NCBI GenBank assembly: GCA_946061495.1 | Contig: CAMGSV010000028.1 | Coordinates: 1 to 17,809, forward strand | Direction: 5' to 3' | DNA length: 17,809 bases | Source: an uncultured Spirochaetales bacterium | Lineage (GTDB): Bacteria > Spirochaetota > Spirochaetia > Treponematales > Treponemataceae | Shown: one piece after another, positions 1 to 7,750 of the stretch | Layout of the letters: each line of letters starts with the position of its first letter | Position numbering within the stretch: position 1 is the stretch's first letter | The notes under the pieces: model-generated | Databases searched by the model: none | What the model was told of the DNA's origin: nothing | What the model saw: only the letters and a program-made list of their open reading frames with translations | Translations under genes and position numbers: made by a program

Positions 1-102
1 TTTGATACAAAAATCCTTTTTTTGAACATGAAATACGCCCCCGAAGACAGATAATCCTCCCACTTATCGGCATAAAACCTAAAATCTTTAATGAACCTTT
101 CG

Positions 103-146
103 TTTTAGAGATACTTGGGAAAGTAAGGTGAGTTAAATCTCTAAAA
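103..146. repeat. Perfect 10-bp inverted repeat upstream of cheA
   Basis: TTTTAGAGAT at 103-112 is the exact reverse complement of ATCTCTAAAA at 137-146, with a 24-base loop. A second short pair, GAGTTA (130-135) and TAACTC (150-155), has one arm inside that loop and one outside, a pseudoknot-like arrangement if transcribed. No T-run follows, so it is not a standard terminator. The rest of 1-206 holds no gene that I can support. The repeat lies 26 bases before the cheA -35 box, so an operator for a dimeric regulator is possible, but this is inference. Confidence 0.4.
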
Positions 147-171
147 AACTAACTCCGGACAAATATTCCTC

Positions 172-199
172 TTGACTTATATTATTTTGCGTATAAAAT
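172..199 (+). promoter_or_regulatory. cheA operon promoter, predicted leaderless
   Basis: TTGACT (172-177) and TAAAAT (194-199) are separated by 16 bases. TATAAA at 192-197 is an alternative -10 with a 14-base spacer. Transcription would start at about 203-207, at the ATG at 207. No Shine-Dalgarno sequence is present. The match to the sigma-70-type consensus is good. Confidence 0.6.
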
Positions 200-206
200 A
201 ATGATT

Positions 207-2639
207 ATGAGTGACTATCTTGATATAAATAACGAAGAATTGCTCAAGGATTTTTTCAGTGAGGCCGACCAGCAGGTTGAAAACCTCGAAAGCAATATCC
301 TTGTCATTGAAAATGATCCTTCTAACCGAGAGGCAATCGACGAAATTTTCCGTGCTGCGCATACTCTGAAGGGTGGTTCTGCCACTGTAGAGATGACTGA
401 GTTGTCTAGTTTTACCCACGCAGTCGAGGATCTACTTGATGAGATTCGTTCTGACCGGGTGGAGGTGACAGGGCCTGTTGTGGATATCCTGCTCTCTTCC
501 ATTGACGTCATCAAGGCCATGCTGGGGGCTCGTCAGGATGGGGGCATCTATGATGCCGACGTGGAGCCTATCAAGAACACACTCAAGTCATTCATTCCTG
601 CCAAGGATGGGAAGAAGTCTGCACCGGTACCTGTTGCCCCTGCGGCTCCTGTTCGTCCTGCTGCTAGCGTTCCCGTGCCTGTGGCCAGCACCTTGCCCTC
701 GCCTGGGGCAGGTCTCTCCGAGTATGAGCTGCTGGAACTGAAGGAGGCCTGTGAAGGTAAGCAGAAGCTGTGGGGTATTACTGTCATGTTTGATGAGAGT
801 AACCTCATGAACTCTGTGGGTGGCATTCAGGTTTTTGCCGCCCTCAAAGGTCGTGGTCTCATCCTGAAGACCATCCCTGATTTTGATGCCCTTTATTCAG
901 ATGAGTTCCATCCCCAAGTAGTTTATTTCGTGGCTACAGATGCCTCCGCCGATGAGTTGGAGGATGTGGCCTTCATTCCTGATGTGACCCTTTGTACCGA
1001 TGCTCAGTGCCTTGAAGAAGGTGTTCCTGCTGCCTCGTACAGTGCTCCGGTAGCCGAGCCTGTGGTTGTTGCGTCGGCACCGCAGCCTGTGGCCCAGCCA
1101 GCACCTGTGGTGGAAAGCCTTCCCGCAAAGGAGGCGGAGGTTCCCGCACCAAGGGCTGCCGAGCATCTGGACATTGCCGCAGAGAAGAAGTCTGTGGCAC
1201 CCAAGTCCGATGCTGGCAAGAAGTCTTCCCAGGGGCACAGCAACGCTGGAAGCGTCCTCCGTGTTGACGCAAAGCGCATTGACTATTTGTTGAACTTGGT
1301 TAGTGAAACCGTCATTACCAAGGCGGCCTTCAACCAGATTTCTACCCAGGTGGGTGACCTGCTGGCCCAGTTCCAGACCGTCGGTTCCGGCTACAAGGAG
1401 AAGGTGCACGCCCTCTTCGAGCAGATGCCGCGCTTCCTGGAGGAAATCCAGAACGGTGCCTCCGTAAAGGATATCCGCACCGCCATCAACGAAGAGTTCG
1501 GTGATCTCTTCTCCGTCTTCGATCCCTTCGAGGCCAACTTTAAGTCTGTCACCACTAAGTTCCGTTCCTCAACTCAGAACCTGGGGCGCATTGCTGGAGA
1601 ATTGCAGGAAGGCGTCATGAAGATCCGAATGGTTCCCATCAGCCAGATTTTCTCCCGCTTCCCCCGTGTTGTCCGTGACTTGAGCCGTGATCTGAACAAG
1701 AAGGTCAACCTGGTGATTGAGGGAGAGGACACGGAATTGGACAAGTCCGTTACCGAGGATCTGCTTGACCCCATCATGCACTGTGTCCGCAACTCCTTGG
1801 ATCATGGTATCGAGCATCCTGAGGATCGTGCAGAGGCAGGCAAGAGTGAGGAGGGAACCTTGCTTCTCAAAGCCAGCAACGAGGGTAACCTGATTGTTAT
1901 CGACATTGAGGATGACGGTGCTGGCATTGATGTGAATAAGGTTCGTCAGAAGGCTATTGACCGGGGATTAATTCATCCCAACAAGATTATCAGCGACCAG
2001 GAAGCATTCCAGTTGATTTTTGAGCCGGGCTTCTCCACCGCCGCAAAAATTTCTTCCGTGTCGGGAAGAGGTGTCGGTCTTGATGTCGTTCGTAACCAGA
2101 TTGAGAAGCTGAAGGGGTCTGTGGTGGTTACCTCCGAGCGTGGTATGGGAACAAAGTTCAGTATCCGTCTGCCCCTCACTCTGGCCATCATCCAGGGCCT
2201 GCTGGTGCGGGTTGGGGAGGAAGTGTACTCCATCCCCATTACCTCCGTTATCGAGAGCCATCGCGTTCGCCAGGATGAAATCAACACCATCGACAACTAC
2301 GAGGTGCTCAATGTCCGCAATGAGGTTATTAGCATCCTGCGTCTGGATCGTCTGTTCAATATCAAGCAGACAGAGGAAAAGGAGCACTACTTCATCGTAA
2401 TTGTGGGTAGTGCGGACAAGAAGATAGGTGTTATGGTGGACTCCCTTATCGGCGAGGAGGACGTGGTAATCAAGCCCTTGCGTGACCAGTTCACAAAGTC
2501 GCCTGGTGTTGCAGGTGCATCCATTCTTGGTGATGGTTCCGTCTCTTTGATTATTGATGTCAGCCAGCTGCTTGAGTTGGGTGTTCGCCAGGAAATTGAT
2601 GCCCGGGAAAGACGGGAAGAGATTGGATTCTCGTTGTAA
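207..2639 (+). CDS. cheA: Chemotaxis histidine kinase CheA
   Basis: This is the central kinase of the chemotaxis array: it phosphorylates itself and passes the phosphate to CheY. Counting from the ATG at 207 (810 residues), the P1 domain carries the phosphorylated His52 in AAHTLKGGS. A Pro/Ala-rich linker follows, then P2 (about 170-265) and a second long Pro/Ala linker. P3 starts at about 351. The P4 ATPase has its N box (HCVRNSLDHG, about 526), G1 (DDGAGID) and G2 (SGRGVGLDVV), and a CheW-like P5 ends the protein. The stretch from LRVD to MKIRMVPI is about 120 residues, against about 60 in classical CheA, so P3 is enlarged, as known for Treponema. An in-frame ATG at 201 is also possible. 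I prefer 207 because the promoter predicts transcription starting there. It is first in an operon with cheW-cheR, cheX and cheY. Confidence 0.97.
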   Translation: MSDYLDINNEELLKDFFSEADQQVENLESNILVIENDPSNREAIDEIFRAAHTLKGGSATVEMTELSSFTHAVEDLLDEIRSDRVEVTGPVVDILLSSIDVIKAMLGARQDGGIYDADVEPIKNTLKSFIPAKDGKKSAPVPVAPAAPVRPAASVPVPVASTLPSPGAGLSEYELLELKEACEGKQKLWGITVMFDESNLMNSVGGIQVFAALKGRGLILKTIPDFDALYSDEFHPQVVYFVATDASADELEDVAFIPDVTLCTDAQCLEEGVPAASYSAPVAEPVVVASAPQPVAQPAPVVESLPAKEAEVPAPRAAEHLDIAAEKKSVAPKSDAGKKSSQGHSNAGSVLRVDAKRIDYLLNLVSETVITKAAFNQISTQVGDLLAQFQTVGSGYKEKVHALFEQMPRFLEEIQNGASVKDIRTAINEEFGDLFSVFDPFEANFKSVTTKFRSSTQNLGRIAGELQEGVMKIRMVPISQIFSRFPRVVRDLSRDLNKKVNLVIEGEDTELDKSVTEDLLDPIMHCVRNSLDHGIEHPEDRAEAGKSEEGTLLLKASNEGNLIVIDIEDDGAGIDVNKVRQKAIDRGLIHPNKIISDQEAFQLIFEPGFSTAAKISSVSGRGVGLDVVRNQIEKLKGSVVVTSERGMGTKFSIRLPLTLAIIQGLLVRVGEEVYSIPITSVIESHRVRQDEINTIDNYEVLNVRNEVISILRLDRLFNIKQTEEKEHYFIVIVGSADKKIGVMVDSLIGEEDVVIKPLRDQFTKSPGVAGASILGDGSVSLIIDVSQLLELGVRQEIDARERREEIGFSL

Positions 2640-2649
2640 GGGGAGTGTT

Positions 2650-4056
2650 ATGGAAACTATTGCAGATATCAAGGAAGCGTTGCTCCAAAATTCCGAGACT
2701 GTCGCAGAAAATCAAAAGGATAGAATCTCGGCAGTGGACTTTAAGATGGTTACCTTTTCCCTGGCTGGTAAGGATTATGCCATCGATATCATGAAGGTGA
2801 AGGAGATTGCCAAGGCCGGTCACTTTACCTATGTGCCCAATACCATGCCCTTTGTGCTTGGTGTTCACAACCTTCGTGGCGACATCATCTCTATCATCGA
2901 CCTTCGTCGTTTCTTCAACATAGAGGTGCCGGCTCGCTCCAAGGATTCCTTGGAAAGCATGCTGGTAGTGAATGTGGGAGACCAGTTGTTTGGTGTGGTT
3001 GTAGACGTAATCGACAAGGTGGTGGGAATCCAGAAAAGTTCAATTCAGCCACCCCATCCTCTCTTTGGTGATATCAACATCAAGTACATCTACGGAGTGG
3101 TGGAAAGCCATGACCGTTTGTATGTTCTTTTGGATGTAGACAGGATTTTTGGTGTAAAGAGTTCTGCTGCACAGGAAAAGAAGGCCATTGATGAGGGTGG
3201 ATACAATTCCAATGCACAGATTGCCGCCAGTGGGGCTCCAGCCATGGTGGAAAATAGCACGCCTGCCGTTGCACCCAGTGCCACATCCAAGGTGGAGGCA
3301 AAGGCTCCAGTGGTCTCTGACTCTGACTATGTATTTGTGAAGGACAGTCTCCAGAAGCTAAAGTCCTTCTATGTGACAAATGTCAACGAGATTTGGGTGA
3401 AGCACAGGTTTGAGGAGTGGGTAGGACAGCGGGGACGCGACAAGTCCCAACTGGTGGATGCACAGGATGCAGAGGCCTTCTTGGCTCCCTTCTATTCCTC
3501 TAATACAGGTTCTTTCTGGTCAAAGGAATATGCGGAAAATATTTTCAAGGTTCTGCCTGAAAATTCTGCCAAGCAGATTTGTATCTGGAATCCCGGGTGT
3601 GGAAAGGGTTATGAGGCCTATTCCTTGGCTTGTCTCTTGCGGAAACGGTATCCCGATGCCCGCATCAAGATTTATGCTCAGGATATTGATCTCCTGAATA
3701 TCTCCAATGCACCTTTGTTGACGGTGCCGCCTGAGGTTGCCAGCAGTTGGTATGCGCCCTTTGTGGTTCAGTCAGTGTCTGGTTCCTATTCCTTCAAGCC
3801 GGAGATAAAGGAAATGGTGCTTTTTGAGTATCATGACTGTACTCATGTAAGCAATATGCCTGTGATTGACATGGTGTTCTCTCGTGATCTTGTCTCCTTC
3901 TTGAAGCCTGAGATTCAGAGTGCTCTGCTGGAGGATTTTGACGAGAAGCTCAAGGGAAATGGCAAACTGATTCTTGGAGAGAACGAGACGCTGGCCTATC
4001 TTTCCAATTGGTCAGAAACATTAGTAGGTTCTGTCGTTGTATACGGCAAACAATAA
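2650..4056 (+). CDS. cheW: CheW coupling protein fused to a degenerate CheR-like domain
   Basis: The 468-residue protein starts at ATG 2650, after AAGGGGAG. Residues about 25-168 form a CheW domain (VTFSLAGKDYAIDI, then VLGVHNLRGDIISIIDLRRF) that links receptors to CheA. An Ala/Pro/Val linker spans about 170-240. Residues about 245-468 resemble the CheR receptor methyltransferase. The SAM-loop remnant NPGCGKGYEAYSL (314 on) and the acidic DID are kept. Key CheR features are lost: the catalytic-region TxFFR is TGSFWS (Ser291 where Arg is expected), and the CRNVLIYF-type motif reads SRDLVSFL. Methyltransferase activity is therefore doubtful and a structural array role is more likely. CheW-CheR-like fusions are known from treponemal F2 chemotaxis systems. 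It lies 10 bases after cheA. An upstream in-frame ATG at 2554 lies inside cheA and lacks support. Confidence 0.93.
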   Translation: METIADIKEALLQNSETVAENQKDRISAVDFKMVTFSLAGKDYAIDIMKVKEIAKAGHFTYVPNTMPFVLGVHNLRGDIISIIDLRRFFNIEVPARSKDSLESMLVVNVGDQLFGVVVDVIDKVVGIQKSSIQPPHPLFGDINIKYIYGVVESHDRLYVLLDVDRIFGVKSSAAQEKKAIDEGGYNSNAQIAASGAPAMVENSTPAVAPSATSKVEAKAPVVSDSDYVFVKDSLQKLKSFYVTNVNEIWVKHRFEEWVGQRGRDKSQLVDAQDAEAFLAPFYSSNTGSFWSKEYAENIFKVLPENSAKQICIWNPGCGKGYEAYSLACLLRKRYPDARIKIYAQDIDLLNISNAPLLTVPPEVASSWYAPFVVQSVSGSYSFKPEIKEMVLFEYHDCTHVSNMPVIDMVFSRDLVSFLKPEIQSALLEDFDEKLKGNGKLILGENETLAYLSNWSETLVGSVVVYGKQ

Positions 4057-4081
4057 ATATTTTTGAGGTAAGGGGATTTTT

Positions 4082-4546
4082 ATGAGAGTCGAGTATATTA
4101 ATCCGTTTGTAGAAACAGCCTACAGTATCCTGAAGGAAGTTCTGCAGGGTGAGGTTCGCCGCGGAGATTTATATCTGAAGTCTACCTCAATGCCTGTAAT
4201 GGGTGTTGCTGCCTTGGTTGGTTTGGCTGGAGATGTGGAGGGTCGTGTGCTTTTCGACATGTCCATGGAGACAGCATTGAAGATTGCTTCCCGAATGAAC
4301 ATGGAGGAACTGCCTGTTTTTGATGAGTTGGCCAAGGCCACCATCACTGAGTTGGCAAACCTCATTACAGCTCAGGCGGTGACAAAACTCCATGAATTGG
4401 GATTTAAGTTCGATTTGACTCCTCCGGCCTTGTTCACAGGAGAAAAGATGGAGATTTCAGATCATGAAGTTGAGGCTTTGATTGTTCCTATGATTACAGA
4501 GCAGGGAAAGGTTGAAGTGAACGTAGCAATTCGAGAAAGGATGTAA
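4082..4546 (+). CDS. cheX: CheY-P phosphatase CheX
   Basis: CheX removes phosphate from CheY-P, ending the motor signal; spirochaetes use it in place of CheZ. The protein is 154 residues, the normal length for the family. The catalytic ExxN motif is visible as E90-L-A-N93 in the helix ITELANLITAQA. AAGGGG lies just before the ATG at 4082. The gene follows the cheW-cheR fusion by 25 bases and precedes cheY by 11, which fits one operon. Confidence 0.94.
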   Translation: MRVEYINPFVETAYSILKEVLQGEVRRGDLYLKSTSMPVMGVAALVGLAGDVEGRVLFDMSMETALKIASRMNMEELPVFDELAKATITELANLITAQAVTKLHELGFKFDLTPPALFTGEKMEISDHEVEALIVPMITEQGKVEVNVAIRERM

Positions 4547-4557
4547 AGGAGAAAAAT

Positions 4558-4992
4558 ATGAAGACAAAGCAGGATTTTCCGTCAATTAATGAGCGACCAC
4601 CAGAGGGCATTCGGTTGGATGGAACAAAGGTAAAGATACTTGTTGTTGATGATTCCATGTTCGTTGCAAAGCAGCTCGGTCAGATTTTGTCTAGCGAGGG
4701 ATACGAGGTTGTTGCTACCGCTGCCGATGGCAAAGAAGGTGTTGACAAGTACAAGGAGCTGTATCCCAACGTGGATGCTGTAACCATGGATATTACTATG
4801 CCACGCATGGATGGTATCACTGCCTTGGAGCAGATCATGGCCTTTGACAAAGATGCTAAGGTTGTTATGGTCAGTGCTCTTGGAAAGGAAGAATTGGTCA
4901 AGAAGTCCCTGATGCTTGGGGCTAAGAATTACATTGTTAAGCCTCTGGATCGGAAGAAGGTATTGGAGCGTCTTGCCGCCTCAATAAAGTAG
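4558..4992 (+). CDS. cheY: Chemotaxis response regulator CheY
   Basis: This single-domain receiver protein (144 residues) carries the signal from CheA to the flagellar motor switch. All active-site residues are present: the acidic pair D31-D32 (VVDDSMF), the phosphorylation site D78 (VTMDITMPRMDG), S106 (VMVSALG) and K128 (YIVKPLD). It has an N-terminal tail of about 24 residues before the first strand, longer than in enteric CheY. A clear AAGGAG precedes the ATG. It is last in the operon and a strong terminator follows 16 bases after the stop. Confidence 0.97.
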   Translation: MKTKQDFPSINERPPEGIRLDGTKVKILVVDDSMFVAKQLGQILSSEGYEVVATAADGKEGVDKYKELYPNVDAVTMDITMPRMDGITALEQIMAFDKDAKVVMVSALGKEELVKKSLMLGAKNYIVKPLDRKKVLERLAASIK

Positions 4993-5008
4993 ACCTTTTT
5001 GTTGTATG

Positions 5009-5043
5009 AACCGCAGCGTTCTTGGGAGCGTTGCGGTTTTTTT
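5009..5043 (+). terminator. Rho-independent terminator of the che operon
   Basis: A 10-bp stem is formed by AACCGCAGCG (5009-5018) and CGTTGCGGTT (5029-5038), with one G-T pair and a 10-base loop. It is followed by a T-run to 5043. Confidence 0.92.
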
Positions 5044-5088
5044 ATCATGGGGAGAAATTTTATTGACAGCTTGTGCAAACTGTAGAAT

Positions 5089-5121
5089 AAAAAAAGAGAC
5101 AGGATACTTCCCGTCTCTTTT
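5089..5121 (-). terminator. Terminator of the tRNA-Val gene
   Basis: On the minus strand AAAAGAGAC pairs with GTCTCTTTT (plus-strand arms 5113-5121 and 5092-5100), extended inward by GGA/TCC. A run of seven T (plus-strand A at 5089-5095) overlaps and follows the second arm. It begins directly at the 3' end of the tRNA. Confidence 0.75.
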
Positions 5122-5194
5122 GGGCGATACTGGAATCGAACCAGTGACCCCAAGCGTGTCATGCTTGTACTCTAACCAACTGAGCTAATCGCCC
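5121..5194 (-). tRNA. tRNA-Val (anticodon GAC)
   Basis: Read on the minus strand, the 74-base gene folds into a full cloverleaf. The acceptor stem is GGGCGAT with ATCGCCC. The D arm contains AGTTGGTTA. The anticodon stem CAAGC/GCTTG holds the loop ATGACAC with anticodon GAC. The T arm is ACTGG-TTCGATT-CCAGT, and the discriminator base is A. The 3' CCA is not encoded. The anticodon reads the valine codons GUC and GUU. Confidence 0.95.
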
Positions 5195-5210
5195 CCAAGG
5201 TTGTTTCTGT

Positions 5211-5239
5211 ATTAAAGCATAAAAACTTCTTTAGGTCAA
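5211..5239 (-). promoter_or_regulatory. Promoter of the tRNA-Val gene
   Basis: On the minus strand TTGACC (5239-5234) and TTTAAT (5216-5211) are 17 bases apart, with TGC directly before the -10 (an extended -10). The start would fall about 10 bases before the tRNA. Confidence 0.7.
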
Positions 5240-5285
5240 GGGTTTTGAGGTCAAGAATAAATTTTGAAGGTGGAGGCTTCTTGAA

Positions 5286-6161
5286 ATGAATGTCTTATTC
5301 CTTGCTGAAAATCCTCAGCTATACATCGAGTATGCAGTCCGACTGGAACGGAACGATGTTCCCTTCTGGAAAGCCTCAAACAACAATGACTTTCACAAGA
5401 TGATGACACAGATAAAAATAGATGTGGTGTTCGCAGATTATCACTTTATGAATTTCAAGGAATTTGATGTCTATCAGCATGTATCAAAGCACAGAAAGGA
5501 CATGGTATTCCTGTTTCTGAATGATCCAGAAGGAGTCGGCGACTTGATGGTTCAATGGGAGGACAGGGTGAGACACTGTTTCCCTGATCAGTGGTCTGAT
5601 GAGCTAAACACTCTTCTCCGCATAATGGCAATGCCCTCTGAGAAGGATAATTTTTCCTGCAGGCCAGCAAGGCTTCAAGATCTCATGGAACCCCTTGAGG
5701 ACAATGGCGGAAGTGTGCAGCCTGTGCCTCCCCAAAGGCTGGTTGTGGAGAAGACTGATAGGGGCGTGATGGGGACTGGAGATGCTGCAGTCCTTCAGGG
5801 AGAGGTTCGAGATGATCCATCAGGTGTGGTGGCATTTGAGGATGGTTCGCTGGAGGAATTCATGAACCTGAGGAAAAAATATCAAATAGGATATCAAGAA
5901 TATATACTGATGAAATTGTTTTTCCATCATTTGAATCAGTTGGTGGAGATGAAAGAAATACTTAAAACCTTAGGATTGACGTCAGATAAAAAAAATGTGA
6001 ATGCTGTCTATCATTACATTTATCGAGTGAGAAGTTTCTTGAGGAAACTGGGGCAGCCTGGGATTCAACTTTTACGTATTAAGAAGGGGTGCTATAGTCT
6101 TGTTTCGGATGAGAGAAATCGTAGAGGCATCGCTCTTGATGAGTTCTCGTACATTGGATAA
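5286..6161 (+). CDS. Atypical response-regulator-like transcription factor with OmpR-type winged helix
   Basis: The 291-residue protein has two recognisable parts. Residues 1-about 100 look like a receiver domain: a first strand NVLFLAEN, D51 in VVFADYHFMNF at the usual phosphorylation position, and a later strand MVFLFLN. The usual acidic pair is replaced by E8-N9 and no Thr/Ser-Ala or Lys-Pro motif is clear, so normal phosphorylation is doubtful. A variable linker follows. Residues about 190-280 match an OmpR/PhoB winged helix, ending in the pattern YHYIYRVRSFLRKL and IKKGCYSL, like the family's recognition helix and wing. GAAGGTGGAGG at 5266-5276 supports the ATG at 5286. I found no convincing promoter. 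Its target is unknown. The chemoreceptor at 6205 is next but has its own promoter. Confidence 0.72.
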   Translation: MNVLFLAENPQLYIEYAVRLERNDVPFWKASNNNDFHKMMTQIKIDVVFADYHFMNFKEFDVYQHVSKHRKDMVFLFLNDPEGVGDLMVQWEDRVRHCFPDQWSDELNTLLRIMAMPSEKDNFSCRPARLQDLMEPLEDNGGSVQPVPPQRLVVEKTDRGVMGTGDAAVLQGEVRDDPSGVVAFEDGSLEEFMNLRKKYQIGYQEYILMKLFFHHLNQLVEMKEILKTLGLTSDKKNVNAVYHYIYRVRSFLRKLGQPGIQLLRIKKGCYSLVSDERNRRGIALDEFSYIG

Positions 6162-6169
6162 AAATCTTC

Positions 6170-6198
6170 TTGTTTTTATAAAATGCCTATGGTATACT
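6170..6198 (+). promoter_or_regulatory. Promoter of the CZB chemoreceptor gene, predicted leaderless
   Basis: TTGTTT (6170-6175) and TATACT (6193-6198) are exactly 17 bases apart, with an extended -10 TGG. The predicted start is at about 6205, which is the A of the ATG. No Shine-Dalgarno sequence is present. Confidence 0.75.
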
Positions 6199-6204
6199 AA
6201 CTGC

Positions 6205-7635
6205 ATGTTTGGTAAGAAGAAATCAGATGTCGTTGTTTCTGTAGGTGGATCTGCTGTGCGTAAGTCTCGTGATGGTATGTGTACTGACATGGATAACATT
6301 TATACTGCCTCAGAGAAGTTGGCCTTTCTCCTCCGGTCGAGTGTTAAGTCTGTGTCTCAGGTTTTGTTTCATATGCACAAGCAGAATGATTATCTCAAAT
6401 CATTCTCTGGAAGTATCGACAATATTCTTGAGTCTACTACAGGAGTTAGGGGACGGATGGGGGAGATGGAGTCTGCCCTCCAGCGTCTGAATGGCGAGAT
6501 TCAGACATCTGGTACTGTTTTTGAGCAGCTTGGCTCCTCTGTTCAGAGCATGGCAGGCGTTGTGTCTAGTAGAATTAAGATAACTGATGAGTTGGCTTCT
6601 GCGACAAATGAAGGTGCTGGAAAGGTTGCCCGGGTTCTGGAGGTTATCAATGTTTTGAGTCAGAATGTTGATGCCATTAAAGACGTTATTTCTGCCATCA
6701 ACGATATCAGCGAACGAACGAATCTGCTGGCTATGAACGCTGCTATTGAGGCTGCTCATGCTGGTAAGGCTGGACTTGGTTTTGCGGTGGTTGCTGGAGA
6801 AATCAGGAAGTTGTCAGAGGGAACGAAGGCTAACTCCGCAAACATCGAGAAAACATTGAAGAGTATGATTGATACTCTGGCTGATGCTCACCACACTGCG
6901 GATGAGGCTGGTTCTGCAATGAAGTGGATTGGTGGTAAGGTAGATGAAACGAGAACATCATTCCAAGAGATTACTGATGAGATAGGTAATCTTGCGTCTG
7001 GAAGTCGACAGGTCTCCATGTCGGTGCATCAGGTGTCGGATTTGTCCCAGGAGACCAATGTCTATTTCTCTAGCATCGCAGCAAATGTAACAAAAATGCT
7101 TTCAGAGCTGGATAACGAACGGGTAAACCTACAGAAAATTCAAGACCAGGCACGCGACATTTCAGAGCTCATGAGAGGGGATCTCTTTGATATGAACAAT
7201 ATGGTGGCCTGTTCCATTGACATAGACGCAAATGTCAGGAAGCGGGCATCCTGTGACTGTTGCTCGTCTGCCAAGTATGTTAGTGAAAAGATTCCTTTTA
7301 CCACCATTATGTTGAAGCATCTGGCATGGGTAACAAAGGTTCGTGCACTTTTGGATGGTAAGATGAGTGCCGAGGGGGTGACCTTGGGTGATCATCATGC
7401 CTGTGACTTGGGTAAGTGGATCGACAATGAGGCAAGTGCTACTGGTGTTACCTCCTCCAGTACCTTCCAGACATTGCTGCGGGAGCACGAAGCACTACAC
7501 GACATTGTAAAGACCGTGTTCAGAAGCAAGGACTTACTGTCTCAGGAGGAGCGGGAAGAAAAGTACCGGGAATTGCTGGAGCGTTCTAATGCAGTCATTG
7601 ACTGTCTCGTGAAGTTGCGTACAAATATCGGCTAA
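6205..7635 (+). CDS. Soluble methyl-accepting chemotaxis protein with C-terminal CZB zinc-binding domain
   Basis: This is a 476-residue receptor with no membrane segment or signal peptide, so it acts in the cytoplasm. The helical signalling domain contains the conserved tip ERTNLLAMNAAIEAAHAGKA (about 170-192) followed by GFAVVAGEIRKLSEGT. The C-terminal part matches a chemoreceptor zinc-binding (CZB) domain, with likely ligands H372, C400 (in HHACDLGKWI), H428 and H432 (REHEALH). Receptors of this type, such as TlpD of Helicobacter, respond to zinc or oxidants. A cysteine cluster (C350, C352, C353, plus C336) sits between the two domains. The start at 6205 is chosen because the -10 box ends 6 bases before it and the protein begins sensibly with MFGKKKS. 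A reading from 6100 would overlap the preceding gene. Confidence 0.9.
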   Translation: MFGKKKSDVVVSVGGSAVRKSRDGMCTDMDNIYTASEKLAFLLRSSVKSVSQVLFHMHKQNDYLKSFSGSIDNILESTTGVRGRMGEMESALQRLNGEIQTSGTVFEQLGSSVQSMAGVVSSRIKITDELASATNEGAGKVARVLEVINVLSQNVDAIKDVISAINDISERTNLLAMNAAIEAAHAGKAGLGFAVVAGEIRKLSEGTKANSANIEKTLKSMIDTLADAHHTADEAGSAMKWIGGKVDETRTSFQEITDEIGNLASGSRQVSMSVHQVSDLSQETNVYFSSIAANVTKMLSELDNERVNLQKIQDQARDISELMRGDLFDMNNMVACSIDIDANVRKRASCDCCSSAKYVSEKIPFTTIMLKHLAWVTKVRALLDGKMSAEGVTLGDHHACDLGKWIDNEASATGVTSSSTFQTLLREHEALHDIVKTVFRSKDLLSQEEREEKYRELLERSNAVIDCLVKLRTNIG

Positions 7636-7650
7636 AGCAGCTGGATTGCA

Positions 7651-7709
7651 AAAGAAAAAGACTGGGGGCGAGTCCTGAAGAAGTAGGACTTTTTCCCAGT
7701 CTTTTTTTG
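7651..7709. terminator. Bidirectional terminator between convergent genes
   Basis: AAAAAGACTGGG (7655-7666) pairs with CCCAGTCTTTTT, and an inner stem AGTCCT/AGGACT is nested inside. A T-run follows on the plus strand, and the matching A-rich 5' flank gives a T-rich tail on the minus strand. It serves the receptor gene on the left and the aminotransferase gene on the right. Confidence 0.88.
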
Positions 7710-7750
7710 ATCTCAGAAAATTGAGACAGGCAAAAGGGCGTTGAAAAGCG

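Noticed and set aside
1968..2672. 234-codon open frame antisense to cheA
   Set aside because: It lies opposite the conserved CheA P4-P5 domains, has no ribosome site, and its protein resembles no family.
5063..5088. TTGACA and TAGAAT after the che terminator
   Set aside because: The spacer is only 14 bases and the transcript would run antisense into the tRNA with no gene in reach.
6100..6204. Longer N-terminus for the CZB receptor starting at ATG 6100
   Set aside because: It overlaps the end of the preceding gene and spans the receptor's own promoter; the added residues match nothing.
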